Of a DNA stretch of 37,214 nucleotides, positions 10,484 through 19,665 are shown one piece after another. The stretch is from Antrodiella citrinella. Lineage: Eukaryota > Basidiomycota > Agaricomycetes > Polyporales > Steccherinaceae. The stretch is taken from NCBI GenBank assembly GCA_004802725.1, contig SGPM01000069.1, forward strand, positions 1 through 37,214, given 5' to 3'. The notes under the pieces are model-generated. The model saw only the letters and a program-made list of their open reading frames with translations, did not search any database and had not been told where the DNA came from. The translations under genes and the position numbers were made by a program. Positions within the stretch are counted from its first letter, which is position 1; each line of letters opens with the position of its first letter.

Positions 10484-10722
10484 NNNNNNNNNNNNNNNNN
10501 NNNNNNNNNNNNNNNNNNNNNNNNNNNNNNNNNNNNNNNNNNNNNNNNNNNNNNNNNNNNNNNNNNNNNNNNNNNNNNNNNNNNNNNNNNNNNNNNNNNN
10601 NNNNNNNNNNNNNNNNNNNNNNNNNNNNNNNNNNNNNNNNNNNNNNNNNNNNNNNNNNNNNNNNNNNNNNNNNNNNNNNNNNNNNNNNNNNNNNNNNNNN
10701 NNNNNNNNNNNNNNNNNNNNNN
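10484..10722. other. Run of 239 unknown bases inside the retrotransposon
   Basis: The sequence is all N here and heavily N-sprinkled on both sides (about 10298-10483 and 10723-10860). It hides the end of gag and the protease active site. The length is not a round default number, so it may be an estimated or masked stretch. Confidence 0.95.
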
Positions 10723-10760
10723 TCCGCTNATNNNNTNTNNNGTNNTCNTCNGANTCNGNN

Positions 10761-13700
10761 TCAGANNNTTCNTCNTNGGNATCNAAGAANTCNTNAACNA
10801 NATCCGATGCANNGTTNNNCGCTNNCNNANNCNTANACAGCTAGTTGTTGGTCCAGNATNTCACGCGNNTTGAANGTAGGTTGCTCAATTTCCTCATGTG
10901 NNAGNTCGAAGCTGAAGAACNCTGATTCAATCAGNTATCCNTGTGGCCGCGGTGATACAGTGACTTCNNNNTCAAGTTCNCNNTCTCGCATCTTGCCCTC
11001 GAAGTTCCGTTTCAACCATCCGAGNGCAGGATAGTCANCTCTGCTCTCNCCNGGCNCATAGTTGAATCCNGTGTACCGCCTTTTGGACATGAGACTTTCG
11101 TGCCGTTCNAGGATCNTCTCNATGTCCAGGTTCTCATCNTCAAGATCTGNCGCCGTNACNAGGTANGATTCGGCGTGCGGNTTCAACCAGTCAATGACNT
11201 CNTAATCTTCACCNAGGAACATGACTTCAAATCGAGATTCGGGATCNTCNCCTTGCTCNAGAGCCTCATCCGGGTCNTAGTAGCTTACGAACAGGCAACG
11301 NATGTACTCGCACACATCNTTTGGGTGCGNCCTCNGCCACACNCTCTCAGATTTGCCTAACCGACTTGGGCCGGCTTCTGGAAACGATGCNGAGGACACA
11401 CGAATGCTATCAATGGTACGNGNTTCTTCNGCCAGCTGNTCGAGCTCTGTGAANCGTACTGANGATGCACGCAGTGTAGGAGCCTTTGCNACCTTCCTCT
11501 TGGGACAGTTGCGGCTTTCATGNCCTGTGTCTTTGCATTCAAANCAACGCCCTTCAGCGCGCAGACGGTCGCGTTCTTCAGGAGACANNCGCGGTTTCCG
11601 NGACTCGTTCCGTTGCTGCTGCTTCGGTGAGTTCTTCGGACCGTTCTGACTGTTCTGTCCCTGACGGTTGTTCTGCCAGTTGTTCCCTTGGTGCTTGCCA
11701 CNATTCTGGTTGTTCGACTGCCTGTTATTNTCTTGCTGAGGCTTCCAGGACGCCGGTCCGGTAGCTCGGTTCTGGAATCGACCCCATTGTCTACCAGGTA
11801 CCTTTCCAGTAAAATCCTGTTCTTCGCGTCTGACCGTGGCATGNGCTTCTTCATATCTAGCAGCATATTTTACCATGCGGTTCAGTGTCGTACCTTCGAC
11901 GTTCATTCCCTTTTCAACAAGGTAGAATTTCAGGTACGGCTGAAGGCCTTTCCAAAAGATCTGAGCCAGTCTGATGTCTGTCACGTCTGGGAACCGTTTT
12001 GCCAGGACCTCCAGACTGCGTACAAAATCNCGCACTCGCTGATTATACCCCTGCTTGGAGTTTTCGAGCGNGTCACGCAGTTTGACTTTGAAGTCTACCG
12101 GNAAGCAGTAGTCAAAGAGAGCTTCGTAGAGCTTNTTCATGTCCCAGTCTCTTTGTCTATCCGCTACATGNTTCATAAAGAACTTGCTCGCGTTTCCAGA
12201 CATGAAATGTACAACTACTTTGAGAGCCAATTTCGTGGACAATCCATTAAGCTCGATCCATGTNTTCATTTCGTAGATCCATTGATCGAAGACATCAAGG
12301 TCTGGTCGGCCTTGCCAAACAAAAGGTGGCTTGATTTTGACACCAGCCATCGCCTTCTTGATTTTCTTACGCTCGTCCTCATCCCCCTTGGGTTTCTTGG
12401 ACTTCTTNGCTTTCTTCTTCTTTCCGNCNGATTTGNACCGTNTGGGCGCCTCNTCCNCCGATGATGAACNNTNGTCTTCTTCAGACGACTCTGAACTCGT
12501 ACTGGACGATTCTGAATCGCTGGAGCTTTCNCTCGGGCTCNAANCACTGGGGGGACCTCCNCCATCTATTCCTCCTTCATCTTCNGTCTCTTTGCGGAAC
12601 CATACGCCCTCCGGAACCTGTGAAGGCTCTCGGACNAAGCGAGGTTTGTACGCCTTTTTCTTTGGCGTTTTCTTCTTCTTGGAGGGCTCACCCTTNTCCT
12701 CAGGCTCGCAACTAGTATACCTNTTCAAGAATTCGNGTTGTTGCTTATCNCGCGGGACACNCTTGCCTTTTTCATCGGCNGTGAACCGGTTGGACGTAGA
12801 TGCAGAGGGNGCTGGCTGTCTAGGTGCGTNACTAGCTCCTTCTGCCTTTTGCTCNCCCTCATCTTCTTGTATTTCTGTTATGGTGGCCATTGCTACTCTC
12901 AANACAGNCNTTGAAGANGTCGCACCACTCATCGCGTCGTGNGNTTCTCGGTATTCACGTCGGGACNCTTCCATGGCATCAAGNAGTTGCTCTACTTCTT
13001 CGTCGGAATCTACAGGAGGTACGTACTTCCCGTCCTTAAGCCANTCATTAACATTGATATGCAGCATGTAAGGAGACATTTCTTTCTCCGAGACCTCCTC
13101 TGCTGCCTCTGATAAACCCTTCGCTTCCGGCATTTGAAGCCATTCTTCGGGAAGCGGATCCAATGGCTCATCTTCGCCTTCGCTTTCTGACATCTCATAC
13201 CACGACCGGTTTTCCTTGAAGTAAAGACTCCCGGAGAAAGCAACTGGTGGGCTCGCCGCTTTCTCACTGCTGGCAGAGCTCCTTACAGGGACCGTGTTCC
13301 AGTTCTCATCTGACGTTGTCATCGGCGTCGGACCCAAGGATGTCATGCTTGATATCCCGGTTACTACGTCTGGAGTTTCGACCTCAGAAGGGCCAGATTG
13401 GACGTCTAGGTCCTCTGCCTCTTCTTTTACCTCCGGTGTCGCAATGCGCCCTCTGTTCTCGGGTGGGGGCGTCGGACTTAATGATGTCAGAGGCGACATC
13501 TTGACTAATGCGTCTGCATCCGAAGCTTCAGACGAGCTAGGACTCCTGACTGGCTCCCGCCACTCTACTTTGACTTCGTCTGCTGGCTGCGCATCGACGC
13601 GCCCTCCGGAACCAGCCTCCGCTGTCGGCGCAGGGTCCGTTTCCGGTTTCGACTTTTGGACAATGTCCAGCGCAGGCAACACCGGGGTGGCGCGCCTCGA

Positions 13701-14288
13701 GTCGCTGTTATGCTCTGGCTGACCGGAGTCTACCAAAGGCTGCGAGACGTCGCGCCTAGAGCCATCACCTGCGGGCGGCGAGTTATCGCGCCCTTCCCCC
13801 GTTAGGAGTGGTGGCATGTACTTACCACCCTCTCGGAGAGGGATATGCTTGACGTGGTAAAGTGGTTCCTTGACAGTATCGTTGTTTGAACTGACCACCT
13901 TCGTCTCATGTTCAGGAGCGACAGCGTCGATCGCCTCGAACGGCGCGACAGGCGTTTCCGGCGACGCGACTGGTACCTCTGGCGATGTGGTACTAAGTGC
14001 GCCGGCCGTCGGTTTCCGGCTACGAGTGACCCTACCGCCATGAGCAGCAAGGGTATCATATCCGGGTACGCCCCATTTCTGTCCCAGCTCCTTGTCAGTC
14101 TTTGCTGACTTCTTCAATACAGGAATTCTCGACGACTTAGCTGATTTCTTTGGTGGAACATCTTCTACCATAGGCTTGTCTTCGTCGCGCGCCACTACGT
14201 CGGCGTCGTTACCGCAGTCGTCCGAAGCTGCCGCCTTCGTGTTGCGCGAAGCGGTCTCGGTTCGTTCCGTGGTCTTGCTAGCAAACAT
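10761..14288 (-). CDS. gag: Gypsy gag polyprotein, 3' end lost in Ns
   Basis: Gag forms the virus-like particle and binds the element RNA. The frame is open further upstream, but the first true ATG is at 14288 (MFASKTTERTE), so I place the start there. Roughly the first 430 residues are low-complexity, rich in Ser, Pro, Glu and Thr, and repeat the phrase LTSLSPTP / MTSLGPTP. A Ser/Lys-rich stretch (SSSDSESSSTSSESSEED, then a run of Lys) precedes a typical retrotransposon gag core (PFVWQGRPDLDVFDQWIYEM to the FWKGLQPYLKFYL region, about 12330-11900). An Asn/Gln-rich linker follows, then a CCHC zinc knuckle, C-x2-C-x4-H-x4-C, near 11503-11551. Many codons contain N. Downstream the frame enters the gap; the relation to pol (fusion or frameshift) is unknown. 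Confidence 0.85.
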   Translation of the reverse strand: MFASKTTERTETASRNTKAAASDDCGNDADVVARDEDKPMVEDVPPKKSAKSSRIPVLKKSAKTDKELGQKWGVPGYDTLAAHGGRVTRSRKPTAGALSTTSPEVPVASPETPVAPFEAIDAVAPEHETKVVSSNNDTVKEPLYHVKHIPLREGGKYMPPLLTGEGRDNSPPAGDGSRRDVSQPLVDSGQPEHNSDSRRATPVLPALDIVQKSKPETDPAPTAEAGSGGRVDAQPADEVKVEWREPVRSPSSSEASDADALVKMSPLTSLSPTPPPENRGRIATPEVKEEAEDLDVQSGPSEVETPDVVTGISSMTSLGPTPMTTSDENWNTVPVRSSASSEKAASPPVAFSGSLYFKENRSWYEMSESEGEDEPLDPLPEEWLQMPEAKGLSEAAEEVSEKEMSPYMLHINVNXWLKDGKYVPPVDSDEEVEQXLDAMEXSRREYREXHDAMSGAXSSXXXLRVAMATITEIQEDEXEQKAEGASXAPRQPXPSASTSNRFXADEKGKXVPXDKQQXEFLXRYTSCEPEXKGEPSKKKKTPKKKAYKPRXVREPSQVPEGVWFRKEXEDEGGIDXGGPPSXXSPXESSSDSESSSTSSESSEEDXXSSSXXEAPXRXKXXGKKKKXKKSKKPKGDEDERKKIKKAMAGVKIKPPFVWQGRPDLDVFDQWIYEMXTWIELNGLSTKLALKVVVHFMSGNASKFFMXHVADRQRDWDMXKLYEALFDYCXPVDFKVKLRDXLENSKQGYNQRVXDFVRSLEVLAKRFPDVTDIRLAQIFWKGLQPYLKFYLVEKGMNVEGTTLNRMVKYAARYEEXHATVRREEQDFTGKVPGRQWGRFQNRATGPASWKPQQXNNRQSNNQNXGKHQGNNWQNNRQGQNSQNGPKNSPKQQQRNEXRKPXXSPEERDRLRAEGRXFECKDTXHESRNCPKRKXAKAPTLRAXSVXFTELXQLXEEXRTIDSIRVSXASFPEAGPSRLGKSEXVWXRXHPXDVCEYXRCLFVSYXDPDEAXEQXXDPESRFEVMFXGEDXXVIDWLXPHAEXYXXTAXDLXDENLDXEXIXERHESLMSKRRYXGFNYXXXESRXDYPXLGWLKRNFEGKMRXXELXXEVTVSPRPXGXLIESXFFSFXXXHEEIEQPXFXXRXXLDQQLAXXXXXSXXXCIGXXXXXLXXXXXXX

Positions 14289-14394
14289 GTTGGTACCGTA
14301 GGGTCTAATGAAAACCAGTTTCACTAGCAGGGGCTCGTGTACGGGTGATCAGTCCGACACGGTGTATACAGAGAAAAGAAAGTACTCAAAAAAA

Positions 14395-14798
14395 TGTGAG
14401 GTATCGGCCTCGGAGCGCGTAGGACACTGGGTGGAGCGGCTACGAGAGGAGATACACACGAGAGAGCTGGTTTCGAACGAGGAGAGTTGAGTAGGGGAAG
14501 TTCTCGGTATTCGAAGTGCTAAGGTATCTACGAGTACAGGGGGAGTTTATATAGACGAATGCTTGAGCCACTCGGGGAATAGGGTCGGATAATGAGTCAG
14601 AACGAATGTACATGAGTTGATGAGACGAGTGGCAACATGGAAAGGAAAGGAAACATATGTGATAGTGAAGGGGAGTAGCATAGACATGAGGCGCAATGAG
14701 GCGGACCATTGCGCAACGAAGTGATAATAAAGGAGGGCTATGTTCGCATACCCTTCTACGTGGGCGCTTCCGCGCCGTGTCTGGACCCAGCCCTTACA
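14395..14798 (-). repeat. 5' LTR of the Gypsy element
   Basis: This is the 404-bp partner of the left LTR, with three substitutions. On the minus strand it starts TGTAAGG and ends CCTCACA. The leader right after it reads TTTTTTTGAGTACTTTC, which I could not match to a tRNA 3' end, so the primer binding site is unassigned. About 106 bp separate the LTR from the gag ATG. Confidence 0.93.
14546..14553 (-). promoter_or_regulatory. TATA box in the 5' LTR
   Basis: TATATAAA on the minus strand, preceded by GTC and followed by a C-rich stretch, lies inside the LTR about 258 bp upstream of the gag ATG. It is the best candidate for the retroelement promoter; the same sequence is at 5327-5334 in the other LTR. 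Confidence 0.6.
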
Positions 14799-15104
14799 GT
14801 CTGTATGATGCCAAGCAGGACTGTGAGGTTCAAGTTGAGCCGCTGGGGCGGCAGCTGGGCAGCTTCTCGGGGATGTCACATGTGTGCTCGTCCAAATACA
14901 TCCCGAAGGACGGTGTGTGTAAGATATCGCCGAAGCAGGCGTTGCCAATAGGGTATTCGTGGCATGACAGTGTATACAGGATCATATTGCAGACTCGACA
15001 GACGTGCAGTGACATACAGACATACAGCGTGACTACCAAATGTGGATTCGGGCCTCTCCGTAAATCTGAGCGATATGCATATGCAGCCAATTTTGAAAGA
15101 CCCT
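14799..15104. other. Unexplained segment between the LTR and the glucan synthase relic
   Basis: About 300 bp separate the retrotransposon from the point where alpha-1,3-glucan synthase homology stops. No frame here continues that protein in a way I recognise, and no second part of the element is seen. It marks a rearrangement breakpoint or a degraded stretch of the same gene. Confidence 0.4.
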
Positions 15105-17600
15105 AATAGCCTGGTTCCAAGTCGAGTAGAAGATGGCAGAGGAGAGATCGTCCATGCGAGAGGGATAGGGATCAGCTTTGGTCTGAGCACGGAAGACAAG
15201 GCTGTCGAGAATAACGTAGGTGATGTTGTCGAGGACGTGAGTCTCCACCTCGATCAGGTAAGGCTCACCAAAGATAATGACCTCGATAGGCTCGGCAGGA
15301 TCACCGGGAGGGTACTCGATATCCTTCACCTTGGGAATGACCCTGACGAGATCGACATCTGTCATGGCCTTACCCATGAGCGACGACATGACACCAAGAC
15401 CACCAATCTTGACCTTGAGTTTCCAATCGATAATCTCGTACTCGAGCGTCGCAGTAAGGACTTTACGACGCTTGTGCTTGTCTTCGGGCCATCCAATGAT
15501 CTCATTACTGTGCTTGTGACCACCGAACATCTTCTCTGAGACGTGTCCAGACTCCAGAGTCGCTGACGTTGGTCTTCAACTTGTTTCCGAGACAGATAAT
15601 AGAGTACGAATGGTTCACCTTGGGCTTGACACCCCACTTGTTGTACCTGATACCGTAGAACGACCAATTGAAGAGCACAACAGCGAGGACACCGGTAACC
15701 AGAGGGATGGAGAGCAGCAAGGCGTACATGATCGCACCGACGGCGGATTCACCGCGAGGTACCAAAGACCAGGTCATCGTAGAGTCGTCGATAAGGAGAG
15801 CCCATGCCAGATGACGGTGTGGAGGAGCGGACATGTTCACGTAGTTCGGGGCTTGCGTGTTGAGAGGCAGACGATCCAAAACACCGTCACCGTCGACATC
15901 ACCGTAGTAGTAATCGTCGTAACCCCATACGTTGAGCTGAACGTAGGCAGGCCAGGTAGACATGATCTCCAATTCCCACTTGCCGTCGGCATTCTGCTCC
16001 ATCTGAGCAGAGATACCCTGATCGAAACCCCACTGATTGAAGGGTCCACGAGCGAGGAGTTGCGGGACGCGACGAGCTTGAGAGTAGCCGTGATCGGCGT
16101 GCACGACATGAGTCGAAGAAAGGGCTGCTTCAAAGAACGACGCGTCAGTCAGATATTCTCAGATGTTCAGGACGTTGAAGATTATGGCTTACATTGAACC
16201 ATCACATGGTTACCGTCCCAGAAAACAAAGTCTCCAGAGAAGACACTCGGGTTCAGTGCCGTCGTATCTTGCCAGTTCTCCCACGCGGTCCAATTCTGGC
16301 CAAAGTTACCGGAATAACGAAGCATATCGGCACCAAAAGCCTTGTGTGTGAAGGTGTACACATTGTTCGACACGGAAAATGCATCATTGTCGTAGTCGGA
16401 GTTGGGGAAAACCATCACATTTTGCGACGAGCCCTTACGAACCATAAGATGATCTGTCGCCTGTCGCCTGCGATAGATTTTAGTAGACGTAACAGATGGA
16501 GAAAGTACGGAAAAACTTACTCCGGAGTCCTGTGACGACTCCAGTTTGAGCCGTCGGATTCGTGACGGTGATAGTGAGGATACTATCTGGGACATTTGTC
16601 AGCGTCGTCGACCACGAGAACTGCGAGATATCGGCGTTCGCGACACTAGCGGGGTCCGGATTCGTAACGTTTCCACATTTAGGAGTACCGATGGAAGGAG
16701 AACCGCCATGGCCTGAAGACGACATGTTGAACGAAATGGCGGCGGCAACTGTGTCACAGTCCATGGGAACATTGACCTCCAGGGTGACATCGAGAGACGT
16801 GGCGTTGGTGTCCCCGGATTCGGCTTGTATACGCACATCGTGACCGGGGAGGAACTTCGTAATAGCGGGAAGAGGTGCTACCCATTCGGCTTCCGGAACG
16901 AGGGCCTTGAAACCAAACGGATCGTGCGTGACCGCAGGTAGACATCCGAAGAAAGGCGCCTTGCTGTCGTTGTTGTACAAGGACAGCAAATTCTGCAACA
17001 CGTAAGTCTCGTACGGGGAGCACAGGTTGCGAACGGTAACGGGAGCTGGGTACGGAGAGGGAATCCAATCGGGACTGGTACAGTCGAAGGCCCAGGTTGT
17101 CGTGAGGTTCTCGTTGGAGAAGAGCATCCAGACCTGATCGGTGTGGTTCCCACTGAGCAGTGAGGGTCTGGACGTTAGGAATGCCAGCACGGGTGATGGA
17201 CCAAAGACCCATCTCGGTCTGCGTCTCGTTAGAACCAGGGCATTGAATGAAATGGGTCCAGTTTCCACGCTGTACGAGATTGAATCCGTCCTGCAGGGCG
17301 TTGTATACAGTTCGGAGGGTAGTTGAAGTAGCTGAACGCGCACCGCGTGTCCATCGTAGGATCGAAATGGTCTAGAGAGTTCCAGTCGTCTTCACACCCG
17401 AGCATGGCCTTACCGAGAGGCATGTTTGAAATACTGAGTGGATCCGAGAGTGTAACAGCCGTGGCGCTTCCATGCCGTGTTGCCAACCATTGCTTGTCGA
17501 TTTAAAACAAAATGAGCGACAGGGATTGAAACGTAGAAACTTGAATATAGACTCACCCATAGATATAGTTAGAAGCACCAGTGTCGGTAGAAGTTCTGCA
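15105..17600 (-). pseudogene. ags1: Alpha-1,3-glucan synthase relic, truncated at both ends and frameshifted
   Basis: The intact enzyme is a large plasma-membrane protein (about 2000-2400 aa) that makes cell-wall alpha-1,3-glucan: an amylase-like GH13 part, a linker, a membrane segment and a GT5 glycosyltransferase. Only the middle remains. It reads from the end of the amylase-like domain (QNFY, DTGASNYIYG, AWKRHGCYTLGSTQYF, MLGCEDDWNSLDHFDPT), through the linker (DGDGVLDRLPLNT, near 15880) and a membrane segment (MYALLLSIPLVTGVLAVVLF, near 15700), to the start of GT5 (KIGGLGVMSSLMGKAM, then SAIFYSTWNQAI). One-base insertions shift the frame near 17425, 17318 and 17152, another shift lies near 15540, and the intron near 17490-17560 lacks an AG where the frame needs it. 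The junction near 16450-16500 has a doubled GCGACAG. The 5' third and almost all of GT5 are absent from the window. Confidence 0.85.
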
Positions 17601-19307
17601 GGAGGGCAGCAGACATCGCCCAGAAGTTCCTCAAGCACGGATTCTAATACACTTCGCAAGAAAGAGCGTGCAGGACCGTGAAGTTGAGGACCGAGTTTCA
17701 CGGGCTACATCTTTCGCGGGCTACATCGGACAAATATATGCCTGCGCGTAGACCGAGCGCTAATTCATCTAAGGGTTCGGATGAATTAGCGCTCGAATTC
17801 CAAAGCAGTAAGTATTACGAATAATACGATCCAAGCAACGCAACGGATACTGTACTAGCAATGATTAGTCTCAAATCAAGACCTGTTGAAATCTATGATG
17901 AGGCAGTTCTCGTAGATCAACAACCAATTTATCATTGCCATTGATCCCGTTTTCGTAGATAAAGCCCTCTTTTCGTGTATTTCCCCCTCTCTCATGCGTT
18001 TGCAAGAGCTCAGCCAAACGATCTTATTCCTACTGTCCTCAGGAATTCTAACAAGACCCTCCACCCACGGCTGCGCGGGTGTATCTGAGCCTACGGATAC
18101 CATCGCAAACCAGTCTTGCTCACGTTTCTCATTGTTTGTTCACCAACGCGACACTCGCTCGAAGCTTTTTCTTTCGGTACCAAGAAAATAGTCACGTACT
18201 AAAATATTGAGCACTTACAGTGAGGGAACAGGAACTACGTTTCGGACGGTGAGCGTACTACAGTGATGCGTAGCGTAAGCACAATTCAAGTTCCGACATT
18301 CATTTTATAAGGATGCAAGACTCGGAGGTGTTCCTCAGTTTCTGACTCGTAGTTCACATTTTTGGGCTAGGTTTAGTGGGGTCGTACCTCCCACATCGCC
18401 TTCAGTTTGGGTGAGGTTCAGTGTAGTGTAGCTACAATGTTGTTATTTCGAACCCAGAATGCTAACCCTAATATTATTATATGTAGCCTAGAGTCTAGGG
18501 TTTACTTGCCGAAAAGGTTTCTCGACTTCAGTTTCTGGACTCTCATCGGCCTCCATCAGCGGCCGCACTGCTCATCCGCGCCACCACTCATTTACTCTGG
18601 CAGCCGAAAAGTGGATGAAAGTGGGTGGCCATTTTTGAGCAGCCCTAATGATCAGCATTCAAATATTCACGTGCAAAGGTGCAAGTCATCGAGACTCGCC
18701 GAGACTCGAGAGGTGATTCGGAAATTAGACCATTGCTTGAGCTACTTCAAGTTAGACCAATGCATATTTCCTCTCAATTATCTTCGTTCTCGCCTCGGTG
18801 GGGGATCGTCAGGCCTCAGGATCTGCAGGACCACGTTCTCACAGAGGCACAGTATATTTCCGTGGAGGTTTTGAGCGGCGTGATCCAGAATAGATTTCAC
18901 TCAAAACCGTCCTAAGCGAACTCCCGGCGAGCCGTCAGAGTTTACCACTGTTTCGTTTCGGAAAGAAGTCTTGCAGATGGCATGATCTGGAAGGAAGGGG
19001 GGGTCCACCCATCCCCCGCCGCCCCCTCCAGCTCAAGCGCTCAAAAGTCAAAACACTCTGCAGAATAGAATCTTGGAACTCCGCAACGTCGTCGCGCGTC
19101 CTCATTGGCTCTCGCACACATCGCTTAGAAAATGACTCCATCACTGCGTTTTCAGCATTGGGAACTGCGGTCTGGTAAATTCTGTAGATTTAGCCGGAAG
19201 CTCAACTCCGACGGTCCGACCTGCGTCTGACCGTCTGTAGTCTCAAAATGGGCCACGGAATGGCATCCAGTACAAGATATTTGATTGATGTCGTGCAAGC
19301 AGTAATA
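17601..19307. other. Intergenic, no supported gene
   Basis: This is gene-free sequence between the glucan synthase relic and the MITE upstream of the P450 terminator. A 155-codon open frame at 18407-18874 (+) has no recognisable protein signature. The only clear structure is the palindrome at 17754-17795. Confidence 0.5.
17754..17795. repeat. Perfect 16-bp inverted repeat with 10-base loop
   Basis: CGAGCGCTAATTCATC at 17754-17769 is exactly complementary to 17780-17795, with TAAGGGTTCG between. A DNA or RNA hairpin with a 16-bp stem would be very stable. It lies about 150 bp outside the broken 5' edge of the glucan synthase relic. No T-run follows that would make it look like a terminator, and it is too short to be a normal MITE. 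Confidence 0.7.
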
Positions 19308-19531
19308 CAGCTGGTTGCAAAACGATGTGCGAGTCACTAGTCCCACAAGGGTTCAGAAAATGAAACGGAGCGGGTCCGGCAGACGATGCCAGACCTATTC
19401 CAACCTTTGGTAGTGCGCTGCGCCACCAACGAACAGGTCGGGAGGTCAGGGCGGGCTCGGCTGGCTTGTCGGATCTCTAGATTTCCCAACAGGTAGAAAT
19501 GTCGACTCGCATATCGTTTTGCAACCAGCTG
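19308..19531. mobile_element. MITE with 28-bp terminal inverted repeats and TA target duplication
   Basis: The left end begins CAGCTGGTTGCAAAACGAT and the right end, read on the other strand, begins with the same bases; the match runs 28 bp (to TGCGAGTC) with one mismatch. The 224-bp unit has no coding frame of its own. It is flanked by TA on both sides (19306-19307 and 19532-19533), the target duplication of Tc1/mariner-type transposases. By these features it is a non-autonomous element mobilised by a Tc1/mariner or pogo-like enzyme elsewhere in the genome. The family is inferred from the TA and the terminal CAG only. Confidence 0.75.
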
Positions 19532-19665
19532 TAAGTAGCCGCTGTGGCCACATACTGTACACGACTAGATACAAGTTGATCCGAATCTCCGCCCCCATTT
19601 CAGTCTAGAACAATAGCATATCATACATCCCCAAATCGTTAACCCAAGATAGAACTTCACATGCT

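Larger units (their letters stand above)
5176..14798 (-). mobile_element. Gypsy (chromovirus) LTR retrotransposon, minus strand
   Basis: Two 404-bp direct repeats bound an interior coding for gag, protease, RT, RNase H, integrase and a chromodomain in that order, which is the Ty3/Gypsy order; the chromodomain places it among chromoviruses. The element reads right to left: 5' LTR at 14395-14798, 3' LTR at 5176-5579. Each LTR begins with TG and ends with CA on both strands. No target-site duplication is visible: the five bases left of the element are GTAAG and those on the right are GTCTG. Dozens of single Ns plus an N run lie only in the interior, from about 6629 to 12987, which suggests a consensus of several copies in the assembly. 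Gag and pol lie in different frames either side of the N run, so their true junction cannot be read. Confidence 0.92.

Noticed and set aside
18407..18874. 155-codon open frame in the 17.6-19.3 kb spacer
   Set aside because: No domain, no splice pattern and odd composition; probably chance.
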